From contig NZ_JACHMB010000001.1 in assembly GCF_014204795.1 (NCBI RefSeq), positions 11,684,501 through 11,748,500 of the forward strand: 64,000 nucleotides of DNA. The letters run 5' to 3'. The translations under genes were made by a program, and so were the position numbers. Below the pieces are notes generated by a model. That model made no database searches and was not told the origin of the DNA. It saw nothing but the letters and a program-made list of their open reading frames with translations. Positions 33,779-42,080 of this stretch are shown one piece after another. The stretch is from Nonomuraea jabiensis. Lineage in GTDB: Bacteria; Actinomycetota; Actinomycetes; Streptosporangiales; Streptosporangiaceae. The number at the start of each line of letters is the position of its first letter. The first letter of the stretch is position 1.

Positions 33779-33866
33779 ACAGACTCCTCACGCAATGGCT
33801 CCTCACGTTCGAGTCCAGATCCCCCAGTGTATCCAGGCGGCGAACCTGGGCCGTCGCGGGCCGGGC

Positions 33867-34385
33867 TCAGACGATCACGAGGGAGTGCAGGTCCACTCCC
33901 GTCAGCCGCTCACGTCCCTTGAGAAAGGCCAGTTCCATGAGCACGGCGATGCCGACGACCTCGGCGCCGGCCCTCTTCACCAGATCCACGGCCGCCCTCG
34001 CGGTGCCACCCGTGGCCAGCACGTCGTCGACCACGAGAACGCGGTCGCCGGGCGTGAAGGCGTCACGGTGGACCTCGATGGTCGCGGAGCCGTACTCCAG
34101 ATCGTAGGACTCTTCGAGGGTTTCGGCGGGCAGTTTCCCCTTCTTCCGTACCGGTACGAAACCCGCCCCCGCCCGGTACGCCACCGGAGCCGCGAGGATG
34201 AACCCGCGCGCCTCGATGCCCACGATCTTGTCCACCTGGTGGAGCCCGGCCAGTTCGTCCACCACGGCCGCCATCGCGACGTGGTCGCCCAGCAGCGGGG
34301 TGATGTCCTTGAACATCACGCCCGGCTTGGGGTAGTCGGGCACGTCCCTGATCCTGTCCAGGATCAGGGTGCTCAGCTCGGTCAT
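33867..34385 (-). CDS. apt: Adenine phosphoribosyltransferase
   Basis: This 172-residue purine-salvage enzyme makes AMP from adenine and PRPP. It shows DYPKPGVMFKDITPLLGD, GIEARGFILAAPVAYRAG, the RKKGKLP loop and the PRPP motif RVLVVDDVLATGGTA. ATG at 34385 follows CGAGGAGACGTC. It lies between secF and rel in the conserved actinobacterial order secD-secF-apt-rel. Confidence 0.96.
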   Translation of the reverse strand: MTELSTLILDRIRDVPDYPKPGVMFKDITPLLGDHVAMAAVVDELAGLHQVDKIVGIEARGFILAAPVAYRAGAGFVPVRKKGKLPAETLEESYDLEYGSATIEVHRDAFTPGDRVLVVDDVLATGGTARAAVDLVKRAGAEVVGIAVLMELAFLKGRERLTGVDLHSLVIV

Positions 34386-34454
34386 GACGTCTCCTCGCAA
34401 ATCGTGCACCGGCGGTGTGCCGGGCTTCATGATGGTGCATCCGGCGCGCACGCA

Positions 34455-34491
34455 ACGACGCCCCCGACCCCGTGAAGGGCGAGGGCGTCGT
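34455..34491 (-). terminator. Terminator after secF
   Basis: ACGACGCCC (34455-34463) pairs with GGGCGTCGT (34483-34491), extended by an interrupted CCC/GGG stack. It lies 16 bp past the secF stop and separates the sec genes from apt. Confidence 0.7.
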
Positions 34492-34507
34492 GGCGTGCGC
34501 GCGCTTG

Positions 34508-35503
34508 CTATCCCTTGGCTACGGCCGCGCTTTTGGAACCCTTCGGGCCCTTGCCGCTGCCCGTCGAGGCCAGCCTCCTGGCGATGGCCTGGTACTTCGG
34601 CTCCCGCTCCTTCAACGTCACCAGCAGCGGCGTGGCGACGCACAGGGAGGAGTACGTACCGACGATCATGCCGACGAACAGCGCCAGCGACAGGTCCTTC
34701 AGCGTGCCCGCGCCGAGCAGCGTGGTGCCGATGAACAGGATCGCCGCCACCGGCAGGATCGCGACCAGCGAGGTGTTCAGCGACCGGATCAGCGTGTGGT
34801 TGAGCGCGTTGTTGGCCGCCATCGAGTACGTCATCTTCGACGTGTGCCCCAGCTTGGCCGTGACCTCCTTGATCATGTCGAACACCACGACCGCGTCGTA
34901 GAGCGAGTAACCGAGGATGGTCAGGAAGCCCAGCAGCGTGGCCGGCGTGACCTCGAAGCCCGACCAGGCGTAGATGCCGGCCGTGATGACGAGGTCGTGG
35001 ACGAGCGCGACGATCGCCGACAGGGCCATCTTCGGCTCGAACGCCATCGACAGGTACAGGATGATCGCCAGCATGAAGACGCCCAGGCCGATCCAGGCCT
35101 TCTGGGAGACCTCACCGCCCCAGGACGGGCCGATGGCCTGGACGCTGACCTGGCCGACCGGGGTGTTGAAGTCCTTGGCGATCTGGGACTGCACCTGCTC
35201 CCGGGTGTTCTCCGGCAGGCTCTCGGTGGTCACCCGCCAGCCGCCGGTGCCGGCCGACTGGACGATCGCCTGGTGCGCGCCCTCGTTGAGGACGGCCTCG
35301 CGGACCTGCTGGACGGTGGCCTGCTCGGACTTGAACGAGAAGACCGTGCCGCCTCTGAACTCCACGCCCAGGTTGAGCCCGTTGATCAGCAGACCCGCGA
35401 TCGAGATGAACAGCAGAATGCCCGACAGGCTGTACCAGAGTCTCCACTTGCCGACGAAGTCGACATTGATCTCGCCGCGGTAGAGGCGACGCGCCAGTCC
35501 CAT
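34508..35503 (-). CDS. secF: Protein translocase subunit SecF
   Basis: This 331-residue inner-membrane protein of the SecDF complex uses the proton-motive force to help pull proteins across the membrane. It has a first membrane segment (WYSLSGILLFISIAGLLING), the periplasmic signature LGVEFRGGTVFSF, and five further segments containing LGYSLYDAVVVFDMIKEV and the terminal region. It begins 1 bp after the secD stop. The C-terminus is Lys/Ala-rich (KGPKGSKSAA). Confidence 0.96.
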   Translation of the reverse strand: MGLARRLYRGEINVDFVGKWRLWYSLSGILLFISIAGLLINGLNLGVEFRGGTVFSFKSEQATVQQVREAVLNEGAHQAIVQSAGTGGWRVTTESLPENTREQVQSQIAKDFNTPVGQVSVQAIGPSWGGEVSQKAWIGLGVFMLAIILYLSMAFEPKMALSAIVALVHDLVITAGIYAWSGFEVTPATLLGFLTILGYSLYDAVVVFDMIKEVTAKLGHTSKMTYSMAANNALNHTLIRSLNTSLVAILPVAAILFIGTTLLGAGTLKDLSLALFVGMIVGTYSSLCVATPLLVTLKEREPKYQAIARRLASTGSGKGPKGSKSAAVAKG

Positions 35504-35504
35504 C

Positions 35505-37316
35505 TCAGGCCTCCTGCGGAGTGGTCGGGCGGCCGGACGAGCCGACCTCGCTCATGCGCTCGGCGTCGAGGCCGGACAGCGGGTGCCCCTTGGCGAAGAA
35601 CTTCAGCCTCGCCAGCAGGGCGATGAACGGCTTCGTGAACAGGAACACCACCACGACGTCGATCAGCGTGGTCAGGCCCATCGCGAAGGCGAAACCGGCC
35701 ACACCGCCCACCGCCAGGAAGTAGAGCACGATCGCGGCGATGAACATGACGGCGTCGGCGATCAGGATCGTGCGCCGGGCGCGGACCCAGGCCACCTCGA
35801 CGGCCGCCCGGAGCGTCCGGTGGCCCTCCTTCATCTCGTCACGTATGCGTTCGAAGTAGACGATGAAGGAGTCGGCGGTGATGCCGATGGAGACCACGAG
35901 GCCGATGATGTGCGGCAGCGAGAGCCGGAAGTTGGCGTTGTGGCCGAGCACGACCACCGCCGTGTACGTCAGGATCGTGGCGACCACGAGGCTCAGCACC
36001 GCCACGATGCCGAGGCCGCGGTAGTAGAGCATCGAGTAGACCACGACGAGCACGAGGCCGATGAGGCCCGCGATCAGACCGCCCTGCAGCTGGTCCTGGC
36101 CCAGCGTCGAGGAGACCGTGTCGACCGAGCTGCGGTTGAACTTCAGCGGCAGCGCGCCGTACTTGAGCTGGTCGGCCAGCTGGGTGGCGCTGAGCTGGTC
36201 GAAGCCGCCGGTGATCTCGGCGCGGCCGCCGGGGATCGGGCTGATGATGTTGGGGGCGGTGATGACGACGCCGTCGAGCACCACCGCGACCTTGTTGCGC
36301 GGCTCCTGGGAGTTGTAGGCGGCCGTGGTGAGCTTGCTCCACTCGGCCGCGCCCTTGCTCTTGAAGTCGAGCTGGACGACCCACTCGACGGTGCCCTGGC
36401 GGACGCCCGCCGAGGCCGTGTCGATGTCGGTGCCGACGACCTTGGCGACGTCGAGGACGTACTTGTAGCTGCCGTCGGTCTCGCAGGCGGCGTACTGCTT
36501 CTTCGGGTCGTCCTGGACGCCCTGGCCGCGGTTGGCCGGGTCGGCGCAGTTGAGCTTGTTGAACTGGGCCAGCACCGCCGGGTCGATGCCCTGGGTGTTG
36601 ACGCCCGCGTTGGGGTCCTGCGCGGGCGGCGTGCTGGGCTGGCCGGACGGGGCCGCCGTCGGGGTGGCCTTGGCGTTCTGGCCCTTGTTCTGCTGCTTCT
36701 GGGGGTTCTCCGTGGCGGCCGGCTGCCCCGTCCCCGACGCGGCGGGCGTCGGCGCGGTCAGCGCGGACGACAGCGCCTTGCCCGTCGGGGAGGTGCTGGG
36801 CGTGGAGACCGCGGGCGAGCCGGACTTGTCCGACCTGGGGGTGGTGGACTTGTCAGACTTGGGGGTGGCGGACTGGCTCGCCGAAGCCGACGGACTCGGC
36901 GTCGGCGCGTTGGTGGCCAGGTTCTGCGGAACCTGCGTGGCCTCCATGGCCAGCACCTGGCGGAAGCGCAGCTCCGCGGTGGTGGCGACCAGCTTGATGG
37001 CCTCGCTCTGTCCGACGCCCGGGATCGAGATGATGATGTTGCTGCCGGACTTGGCCACCTCCGCGTCGGAGATGCCGGTGCCGTTGACTCGATCGCGGAT
37101 GATGTTGACCGCGCGGTCGAGAATCTCATCCGGCGGTGCCGCGTTGTTCTGCGTCACCGGGGACAGAGTCACCGTCGTGCCGCCGGCGAGGTCGAGACCC
37201 AGCTTGGGCGTGAACGCCTTCTGCAGGAACATCGTCCCGCCCAGGGCGAGGATGAGCGCCAGCAGCACCAGGAGCGTTCGCCCCGGTCGGCTGTGGCGGC
37301 TGGTCGGTCGGGCCAC
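35505..37316 (-). CDS. secD: Protein translocase subunit SecD with long Ser/Thr/Pro insert
   Basis: This 603-residue SecDF partner has an N-terminal membrane helix (TLLVLLALILALGGTMFL), the signature KLGLDLAGGTTVTL, periplasmic P1 with DRVNGTGISDAEV, then five C-terminal membrane segments including GIVAVLSLVVATILTYTAVV and SIGITADSFIVYFERIRDE. Within P1, about residues 130-245 are a low-complexity Ser/Thr/Pro/Ala/Gln stretch, probably a disordered extracytoplasmic insert, as in many actinomycete SecD. The start is GTG at 37316. It lies between yajC and secF. Confidence 0.96.
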   Translation of the reverse strand: MARPTSRHSRPGRTLLVLLALILALGGTMFLQKAFTPKLGLDLAGGTTVTLSPVTQNNAAPPDEILDRAVNIIRDRVNGTGISDAEVAKSGSNIIISIPGVGQSEAIKLVATTAELRFRQVLAMEATQVPQNLATNAPTPSPSASASQSATPKSDKSTTPRSDKSGSPAVSTPSTSPTGKALSSALTAPTPAASGTGQPAATENPQKQQNKGQNAKATPTAAPSGQPSTPPAQDPNAGVNTQGIDPAVLAQFNKLNCADPANRGQGVQDDPKKQYAACETDGSYKYVLDVAKVVGTDIDTASAGVRQGTVEWVVQLDFKSKGAAEWSKLTTAAYNSQEPRNKVAVVLDGVVITAPNIISPIPGGRAEITGGFDQLSATQLADQLKYGALPLKFNRSSVDTVSSTLGQDQLQGGLIAGLIGLVLVVVYSMLYYRGLGIVAVLSLVVATILTYTAVVVLGHNANFRLSLPHIIGLVVSIGITADSFIVYFERIRDEMKEGHRTLRAAVEVAWVRARRTILIADAVMFIAAIVLYFLAVGGVAGFAFAMGLTTLIDVVVVFLFTKPFIALLARLKFFAKGHPLSGLDAERMSEVGSSGRPTTPQEA

Positions 37317-37359
37317 TGGTCGTCAGTTCTTTCAGATAGAGGTTTGTCGCAGAGCTTAG

Positions 37360-37749
37360 TCAGGACTGCTTGGTGCTGGAGTCCTGGTCATCGTTGCGAT
37401 CCACGGTGGCCTCGGACTCCTTCTTGCCCTCCTCACCCGGTGCGGCCTCGTCATCGGAGGACTCGTCCGCCGCCGGAGCGTCCCCTGGCGTGACCACGCG
37501 GCCGATCGCGGCCTTCACCCAGCGGGTCTCGATCCCGGGCGCGATCTCGAGGATCACGTCCTCATTGTCCACCGCCACCACGGTGCCGAACAGTCCGGTC
37601 GTGGTCATGACCCGGGCGCCGGGAGCCAGGGAGTTCTGCATCTGGATCGCCTCTTGCTGCCGCTTGCGCTGAGGGCGGATCAGCAGGAAGTAGAACACCA
37701 CTACCAGCAGAATCAGCGGCAGGATACTACCGAGTTGTCCCATGTCCAT
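37360..37749 (-). CDS. yajC: Preprotein translocase subunit YajC
   Basis: This 129-residue protein has one N-terminal membrane helix (ILPLILLVVVFYFLLIRPQRK), the YajC signature LIRPQRKRQQE, a small beta domain (GARVMTTTGLFGTVVAVDNED, EIAPGIETRWVKAAIGRVV) and an acidic/Ser-rich tail. It associates with SecDF. ATG at 37749 has GGAAGG 9 nt upstream; a longer frame from 37776 lacks this spacing. Confidence 0.93.
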   Translation of the reverse strand: MDMGQLGSILPLILLVVVFYFLLIRPQRKRQQEAIQMQNSLAPGARVMTTTGLFGTVVAVDNEDVILEIAPGIETRWVKAAIGRVVTPGDAPAADESSDDEAAPGEEGKKESEATVDRNDDQDSSTKQS

Positions 37750-37886
37750 AAGGGGCGACCTTCCATTGTCGTACAAGAAGTTGACACCGGCCTCGCGCCG
37801 GAAATTCCGTGCGTTGCGTCGGGGCCGCGCCGCTCAGCCCGTCAGCCTACACAGCCAGCCAAGCCACGGAGTGTAGGCCGTTGTTG

Positions 37887-37955
37887 CGAAACGCGGCAAC
37901 GAGGCAGCGTTTCGGCGCGCGGGGAAGTTCCCATTTTGAAACGGTTGCAACCGTT
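37887..37955. promoter_or_regulatory. Two palindromes in the ruvB-yajC gap
   Basis: AACGGTTGCAACCGTT (37940-37955) is a perfect 16-bp palindrome ending 6 bp from the ruvB stop. CGAAACGC/GCGTTTCG (37887-37894 and 37907-37914) is an 8-bp stem with a 12-nt loop. They could be terminators of ruvB, or the first could be an operator for yajC-secD-secF about 190 bp downstream. There is no T-run, so I cannot decide. Confidence 0.45.
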
Positions 37956-37961
37956 CTGTGA

Positions 37962-39008
37962 TCAGCCGTCTGAGTCGAATACCGCCGCTCCGAACGCGTC
38001 GGGGGGCGGGGTCATCCCGAGATGGCTCCAGGCGGCCGCCGTCGCCACCCGGCCGCGCGGGGTCCTGGCCAGCAGGCCCTGGCGTACGAGGAACGGCTCG
38101 GCCACCACTTCGACGGTCTCCGGCTCCTCCCCCACGGCCACGGCCAGCGTGGACAGGCCGACCGGCCCGCCGCCGAACTTCTTCAGCAGCACGCCGAGCA
38201 CCGCCCTGTCGAGCCGGTCGAGCCCTTCGGCGTCGACTTCGTACAGGTTGAGGGCCGCCGCCGCGATTTCCCTATTTATCACCCCGTCGGCCCTTACGTC
38301 CGCAAAATCGCGCACTCGCCGGAGCAGCCGGTTCGCGATGCGGGGCGTCCCCCGGGACCGCCTGGCGATCTCGTGCGCCCCGTCGGTGGGCAGGACCACG
38401 CCGAGCAGCTTGGCCGACCGATAGAGCACCTGCTCCAGCTCGGCGACCTCGTAGAAGTCCATGTGCGCGGTGAACCCGAACCGGTCGCGCAGCGGCGCGG
38501 GCAGCAGCCCGGCGCGGGTGGTGGCGCCGACGAGCGTGAAAGGCGCGATGTCGAGCGGGATGGCCGTGGCTCCCGGACCCTTGCCGACGACGATGTCGAC
38601 CCTGAAGTCCTCCATGGCGAGATAGAGCATCTCTTCGGCGGGCCTGGCCATCCGGTGGATCTCGTCGATGAACAGCACCTCGCCCTCGGCGAGCGTGGAC
38701 AGGATGGCGGCCAGATCGCCGGCCCGCTCCAGCGCGGGGCCGGAGGTGATCCTCAGGGGCGCGTTGAGCTCAGCGGCGATGATCATGGCCAGCGTCGTCT
38801 TGCCGAGCCCGGGCGAACCGCTCATGAGCACGTGGTCGGGCGGCCGCTGCCTGCGCAGGGCGCTCTCGAGCACCAGGGAGAGCTGCTCGCGCACCCGGCC
38901 CTGGCCGATGAACTCGCCGAGCCGCTTGGGCCGCAGCGCCGCCTCGATCTGCAGCTCGTCGCCCCCGGCATCGGACGACACCAGCTCCCGCTCAAACCCC
39001 ACCGCCAC
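37962..39008 (-). CDS. ruvB: Holliday junction branch migration helicase RuvB
   Basis: This 348-residue AAA+ motor of the RuvAB complex has Walker A (GSPGLGKTTLA), Walker B (VLFIDEIHRM), sensor 1 (LVGATTRAGLL), arginine finger PLRDRFGF and a C-terminal winged helix (GPVGLSTLAVAVGEEPETVE). The start is GTG at 39008 behind GAGGGGGT; GTG at 39002 is an alternative. It is separated from ruvA by about 450 bp of repeat DNA, although ruvA and ruvB normally abut. Confidence 0.96.
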   Translation of the reverse strand: MAVGFERELVSSDAGGDELQIEAALRPKRLGEFIGQGRVREQLSLVLESALRRQRPPDHVLMSGSPGLGKTTLAMIIAAELNAPLRITSGPALERAGDLAAILSTLAEGEVLFIDEIHRMARPAEEMLYLAMEDFRVDIVVGKGPGATAIPLDIAPFTLVGATTRAGLLPAPLRDRFGFTAHMDFYEVAELEQVLYRSAKLLGVVLPTDGAHEIARRSRGTPRIANRLLRRVRDFADVRADGVINREIAAAALNLYEVDAEGLDRLDRAVLGVLLKKFGGGPVGLSTLAVAVGEEPETVEVVAEPFLVRQGLLARTPRGRVATAAAWSHLGMTPPPDAFGAAVFDSDG

Positions 39009-39457
39009 ACCCCCTCACACCAGCCGCGCCATCAACGTCACAACACACCTTCACACCGTCACCCACCGACCGCGACATCACCACGACGGCCACTCCGGGC
39101 GCCCAGGAGGAGCCCGCCGCGCCGCGACGGCGGGACGTGGTGCGGCGGAGACCGGCGCAACGCGGTCGGCGGTCGGCCGGGCCACGGTGCCGGGGCCACG
39201 ACTCGCTCGTCACGGCGATCAGCCCGTGAGCCTTCACGACCGGCCATGACAGGCGGAAACCGGCGTCGGCGCGTGCGGTTACCTTGGCCCCGCCGTAAAA
39301 ACCGGGTTTGAGAGCGGCGCGTACGGTCGCCTTCGCTTTGCCGTAAAAGCGGGGTTTGAGAGTGGCACCTACGGTCACCTTGGCACCGCCGTAGAAAGCA
39401 GAGGGGCGCGTGCGGTCACCTTGGTGCGAAAGAGGCGCGAAAGGGCAGGTCGGCGGG
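39009..39457. repeat. Repeat-bearing insertion between ruvA and ruvB
   Basis: A 48-bp tandem repeat starts at 39269, 39317, 39365 and (after 41 bp) 39406. Each unit contains (G)CGCGT(A/G)CGGT, CCTTGG, a GCCGTA(A/G)AA block and GGGTTTGAGAG. At 39128-39169 lies a copy of the dispersed core GTGCGGCGG-n4-CGGCGCAACG seen also in the 20.4-21.3 kb array and near 59640. The 48-bp period keeps a minus-strand frame open with a 16-residue repeat (AALKPGFYGGAKVT-like), but it has no ribosome binding site. I see no supported gene. Confidence 0.75.
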
Positions 39458-40078
39458 TCATCGGATGCTCAGGGATTGCAGGGCGGCCTTCAGGAGCGCG
39501 GCGACCTGGGGCCGGCGTCCGGCGGCGAGGTCGGCGTCGGCGACCGGCTCCACGGCGGCGACGGCCTCGTCGGCGTCCTTGCTGGAGTAGCCCAGCCCCA
39601 CCAGCCCCGAGTGGACCTGATCGCGCCACGCCGCCACACGCCGCTCCCCGTTGAGCGCGGCGTTGACCGCCTCCTCCGGCGTGCCGAGCCGGTCCTTCAG
39701 CTCCAGCACGATCCGCTGCGCCCCCTTCTGCCCGATCCCCGGGACCTGCGTGAGCGCCTTGAGGTCGGCGCCGGCCACGGCGACGCGCAGCGCGTTGGGC
39801 GTGTGAACGGCGAGCATCGCCAGCGCCAGCTTGGGCCCGACCCCGCTGGCCGTCTGCAGCAGCTCGAACACGGCCCGCTCGTCGTCCGTGGCGAACCCGT
39901 AGAGGGTGAGCGACTCCTCCCGCACCACCAGCGACGTGGCCAGGCGCGTGTCCTCCCCGATCCGCAGCGTGGCAAGCGTGCCAGGGGTGCAGTGGGTGAG
40001 GATGCCGACGCCACCGACCTCGATCACGGCTCCGTCGGGAGCGATCGCGGTCACCTTGCCCGACACCGACGCGATCAC
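39458..40078 (-). CDS. ruvA: Holliday junction branch migration complex subunit RuvA
   Basis: This 206-residue protein binds the four-way junction and recruits RuvB. It has an N-terminal OB fold (MIASVSGKVTAIAPDGAVIE), two helix-hairpin-helix motifs (ASGVGPKLALAMLA, TQVPGIGQKGAQRIVLELKD) and a C-terminal RuvB-contact domain (VGLGYSSKDADEAV). The GTG start at 40078 has GGAAGG upstream and overlaps the stop of the small ORF between ruvC and ruvA (GTGA). Confidence 0.96.
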   Translation of the reverse strand: MIASVSGKVTAIAPDGAVIEVGGVGILTHCTPGTLATLRIGEDTRLATSLVVREESLTLYGFATDDERAVFELLQTASGVGPKLALAMLAVHTPNALRVAVAGADLKALTQVPGIGQKGAQRIVLELKDRLGTPEEAVNAALNGERRVAAWRDQVHSGLVGLGYSSKDADEAVAAVEPVADADLAAGRRPQVAALLKAALQSLSIR

Positions 40079-40248
40079 AGCCCACCATCCTTCCACGCCG
40101 CCGGGGCCCGCACGCCACCGGCGAGGGCCACAGCCCGACATCCTCCCGCATGATCACGGACGACACGCCGCGGGCACGCGGGCCGGTGACGCGGCGTGCC
40201 GCCCCCAAAGCCGCGGAAGCCCTCGAAGCTCCGGAAGGAGATGGTCAC
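40075..40248 (-). CDS. Small hypothetical ORF coupled between ruvC and ruvA
   Basis: A 57-residue ORF whose GTG overlaps the ruvC TGA and whose TGA overlaps the ruvA GTG (GTGA at both ends). It starts MTISFRSFEGFRGFGGG and then becomes Arg/Ala/Gly-rich. G/C at third codon positions is high in the first half and drops in the second. ruvA has its own Shine-Dalgarno inside this ORF, so its role may be only to keep ribosomes on the message. I recognise no family. Confidence 0.5.
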   Translation of the reverse strand: MTISFRSFEGFRGFGGGTPRHRPACPRRVVRDHAGGCRAVALAGGVRAPAAWKDGGL

Positions 40249-40772
40249 GGCCTGTCCTTTCGGGTGGCCTTGGCCAGGGCGGCGGCGAGGCGGTGCTGGG
40301 CGCCGCCGCGCCACACGTGGCAGATCGCCAGGGCCAGCGCGTCGGCGGCGTCGGCGGGCTTGGGCATCTCGCTCAGGCGCAGCAGCCGGGTGACCATGGC
40401 GCCGATCTGCTTCTTGTCGGCGGTGCCGCTGCCGGTGATGGCGGCCTTGACCTCGGACGGCGTGTGCAGCGCCACGGGAAGCCCGCGCCGGGCCGCGCAC
40501 AGCACGGCGATCCCGGCCGCCTGCGCGGTGCCCATGACGGTGCGTACGTTGTGCTGGCTGAAGACCCGCTCGACCGCCACCGCGTCGGGCCGTACGTCGT
40601 CGAGCCACTGCTCGATGCCGGCCTCGATGCCGATGAGCCGCGCGCCGAGCTCCTCGTCGGCTCCGGTGCGCACCACCCCGACGGCCACGAGTGTCAGCGG
40701 CGCGCCCGGACGCCCCTCGACAGCGCCCAGGCCGCACCGGGTCAGCCCCGGATCGACGCCCATCACCCGCAC
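40245..40772 (-). CDS. ruvC: Crossover junction endodeoxyribonuclease RuvC
   Basis: This 175-residue Holliday junction resolvase with RNase H fold has catalytic acidic residues in MGVDPGLTRCG (Asp), VAVERVFSQHN (Glu) and DAADALALAICH (Asp-Asp). GTG at 40772 lies 8 nt after GGGAGGG, giving MRVMGVDPGLTRCG as in other actinobacteria. A LexA-type palindrome lies 20 bp upstream, so ruvC-orf-ruvA is probably SOS-inducible. yebC, the usual neighbour, is displaced by two inserted genes. Confidence 0.96.
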   Translation of the reverse strand: MRVMGVDPGLTRCGLGAVEGRPGAPLTLVAVGVVRTGADEELGARLIGIEAGIEQWLDDVRPDAVAVERVFSQHNVRTVMGTAQAAGIAVLCAARRGLPVALHTPSEVKAAITGSGTADKKQIGAMVTRLLRLSEMPKPADAADALALAICHVWRGGAQHRLAAALAKATRKDRP

Positions 40773-40791
40773 CGGCCCGCCCTCCCGTCGC

Positions 40792-40805
40792 CGAACACCT
40801 GTTCG
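40792..40805 (-). promoter_or_regulatory. LexA (SOS) box upstream of ruvC
   Basis: CGAACACCTGTTCG is a near-perfect match to the Gram-positive/actinobacterial LexA operator CGAAC-N4-GTTCG, and the symmetry extends to CCGAAC/GTTCGG. It ends 20 bp before the ruvC GTG, where it would overlap the promoter. Confidence 0.8.
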
Positions 40806-40877
40806 GCACGAGACTTTACCCCGGCCGGGGCGCTCACGCACCGGTAATCGCCCCGCACTCCGGGGAAGGGCCTCGGA

Positions 40878-42020
40878 TCAGAAGTAGTCCAGCATGTACG
40901 GCCGGGCGGCGAAGGCCGCGTCGAGCGCCTCGTCGTAGCGGTCGTCACCGGACATCAGCCCGCTCAACCGCAGCGTCGCCGTCGGCACCCCCGCATACAA
41001 CGCCGAGAACCCGTTCACCGAGAGCTTGACCCCGGACTCCGCCACGGGCGTCACCGCACCGGACCCACCCGCGACCTCCAGCCGCCACGACCCACTACCG
41101 CCCAGCGGATCGTCCACCGTGACCACGGCCTCACAGCTCACGAATGCCGGATAGCCCCGCCGCTCGACCGCCGCGGCCACGTCCAGCACCCTGAACATCC
41201 ACCGCGCCTGCCGCACCTCCTCACTCGACCGCTCCCGCAGCATCCACAACACCGGGTCGTCCGGAGCCACCGCGGCCACGACCTTGCGCGCGATCGACGA
41301 CGCGCTGCCCACCAGCGACCACAACGCCCGGGCGGTCTCCCCCGAGCCGGCGACCAGGTTCTCCACCTGCATGTCGTCGCCCCGCCACCGGTAGACGACG
41401 AAACCGTCCTCGGCCAGGTAGAGGAAGTCGTCCTTGTTCTCCAGCCACAGGGACCAGGTGTCCTCGTCCCAGGAGATGGGGCCGCTGGCGCGGGTGGCCG
41501 AGTGGACGCGGTGCAGCAGGGAGACGACCTCTCCCGCGTCTTCCGGGCCCATCCTGCGCAGCTTGACCTGCCCGGACGGCCTGATCTGGCGCAGCGCCTC
41601 GGCCGGGAGCCGCACCTTGTACTGGCCTCCGGCGTGCTCGTAGCCGATCGACCGGTAGATCGGCGTGGTGGCCGGATAAAGCGCGGAGACCGCGTCGCCC
41701 AGCGAGGCGGCCCGCTCGACGACGGCCCGCATGATCAGGCTGCCGACGCCCCGGCCCCGGTCCTCGGGATTGACGGTGACGCCCGCGACGCCCGCCATCG
41801 GCTGCGGCCTGCCGTGCCACCACTGCGTGAACCGGCGCAGCCGTGCGGCCCCGGCGAGCCTGGAGCCGTCGAACGCCCCCAGGTAGCGGCCCTCACCGAG
41901 TGCCGGGAGCACCGCCCGGCGCCACTTCTCGTTGTCGCCGGGGGGCAGCGGCCCGAAAGAGCGCCTGCGCAGGTCAAGTACGTCGTCGAGGTCTTCAGCG
42001 ATCAGGTTGCGAATCTCCAC
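40878..42020 (-). CDS. Eis-like GNAT N-acetyltransferase
   Basis: This 380-residue protein has the three-part Eis layout: N-terminal GNAT fold (MEIRNLIAEDLDDVLDLRRR), acetyl-CoA loop VNPEDRGRGVGSLIMRAVV, LYPATTPIYRSIGYEHAGG with the Tyr that acts as general acid in Eis, a second GNAT-like domain, and an SCP2-like C-terminal fold ending in Phe, whose carboxylate serves as base in Eis. Mycobacterial Eis acetylates aminoglycosides and proteins; substrates here are unknown. The start is GTG at 42020. It is inserted between ruvC and yebC. Confidence 0.9.
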   Translation of the reverse strand: MEIRNLIAEDLDDVLDLRRRSFGPLPPGDNEKWRRAVLPALGEGRYLGAFDGSRLAGAARLRRFTQWWHGRPQPMAGVAGVTVNPEDRGRGVGSLIMRAVVERAASLGDAVSALYPATTPIYRSIGYEHAGGQYKVRLPAEALRQIRPSGQVKLRRMGPEDAGEVVSLLHRVHSATRASGPISWDEDTWSLWLENKDDFLYLAEDGFVVYRWRGDDMQVENLVAGSGETARALWSLVGSASSIARKVVAAVAPDDPVLWMLRERSSEEVRQARWMFRVLDVAAAVERRGYPAFVSCEAVVTVDDPLGGSGSWRLEVAGGSGAVTPVAESGVKLSVNGFSALYAGVPTATLRLSGLMSGDDRYDEALDAAFAARPYMLDYF

Positions 42021-42080
42021 GAGGATCCAACCTATGGCGGGCCGGGCCGCCGGTCCACTTTGGGCGGCGGGGTGCCGCGC

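Noticed and set aside
38992..39378. A 128-codon minus-strand ORF with 16-residue repeats between ruvA and ruvB
   Set aside because: It stays open because the 48-bp unit is a multiple of three. It has no Shine-Dalgarno or family, and its second half is compositionally random. It remains possible but is not supported.
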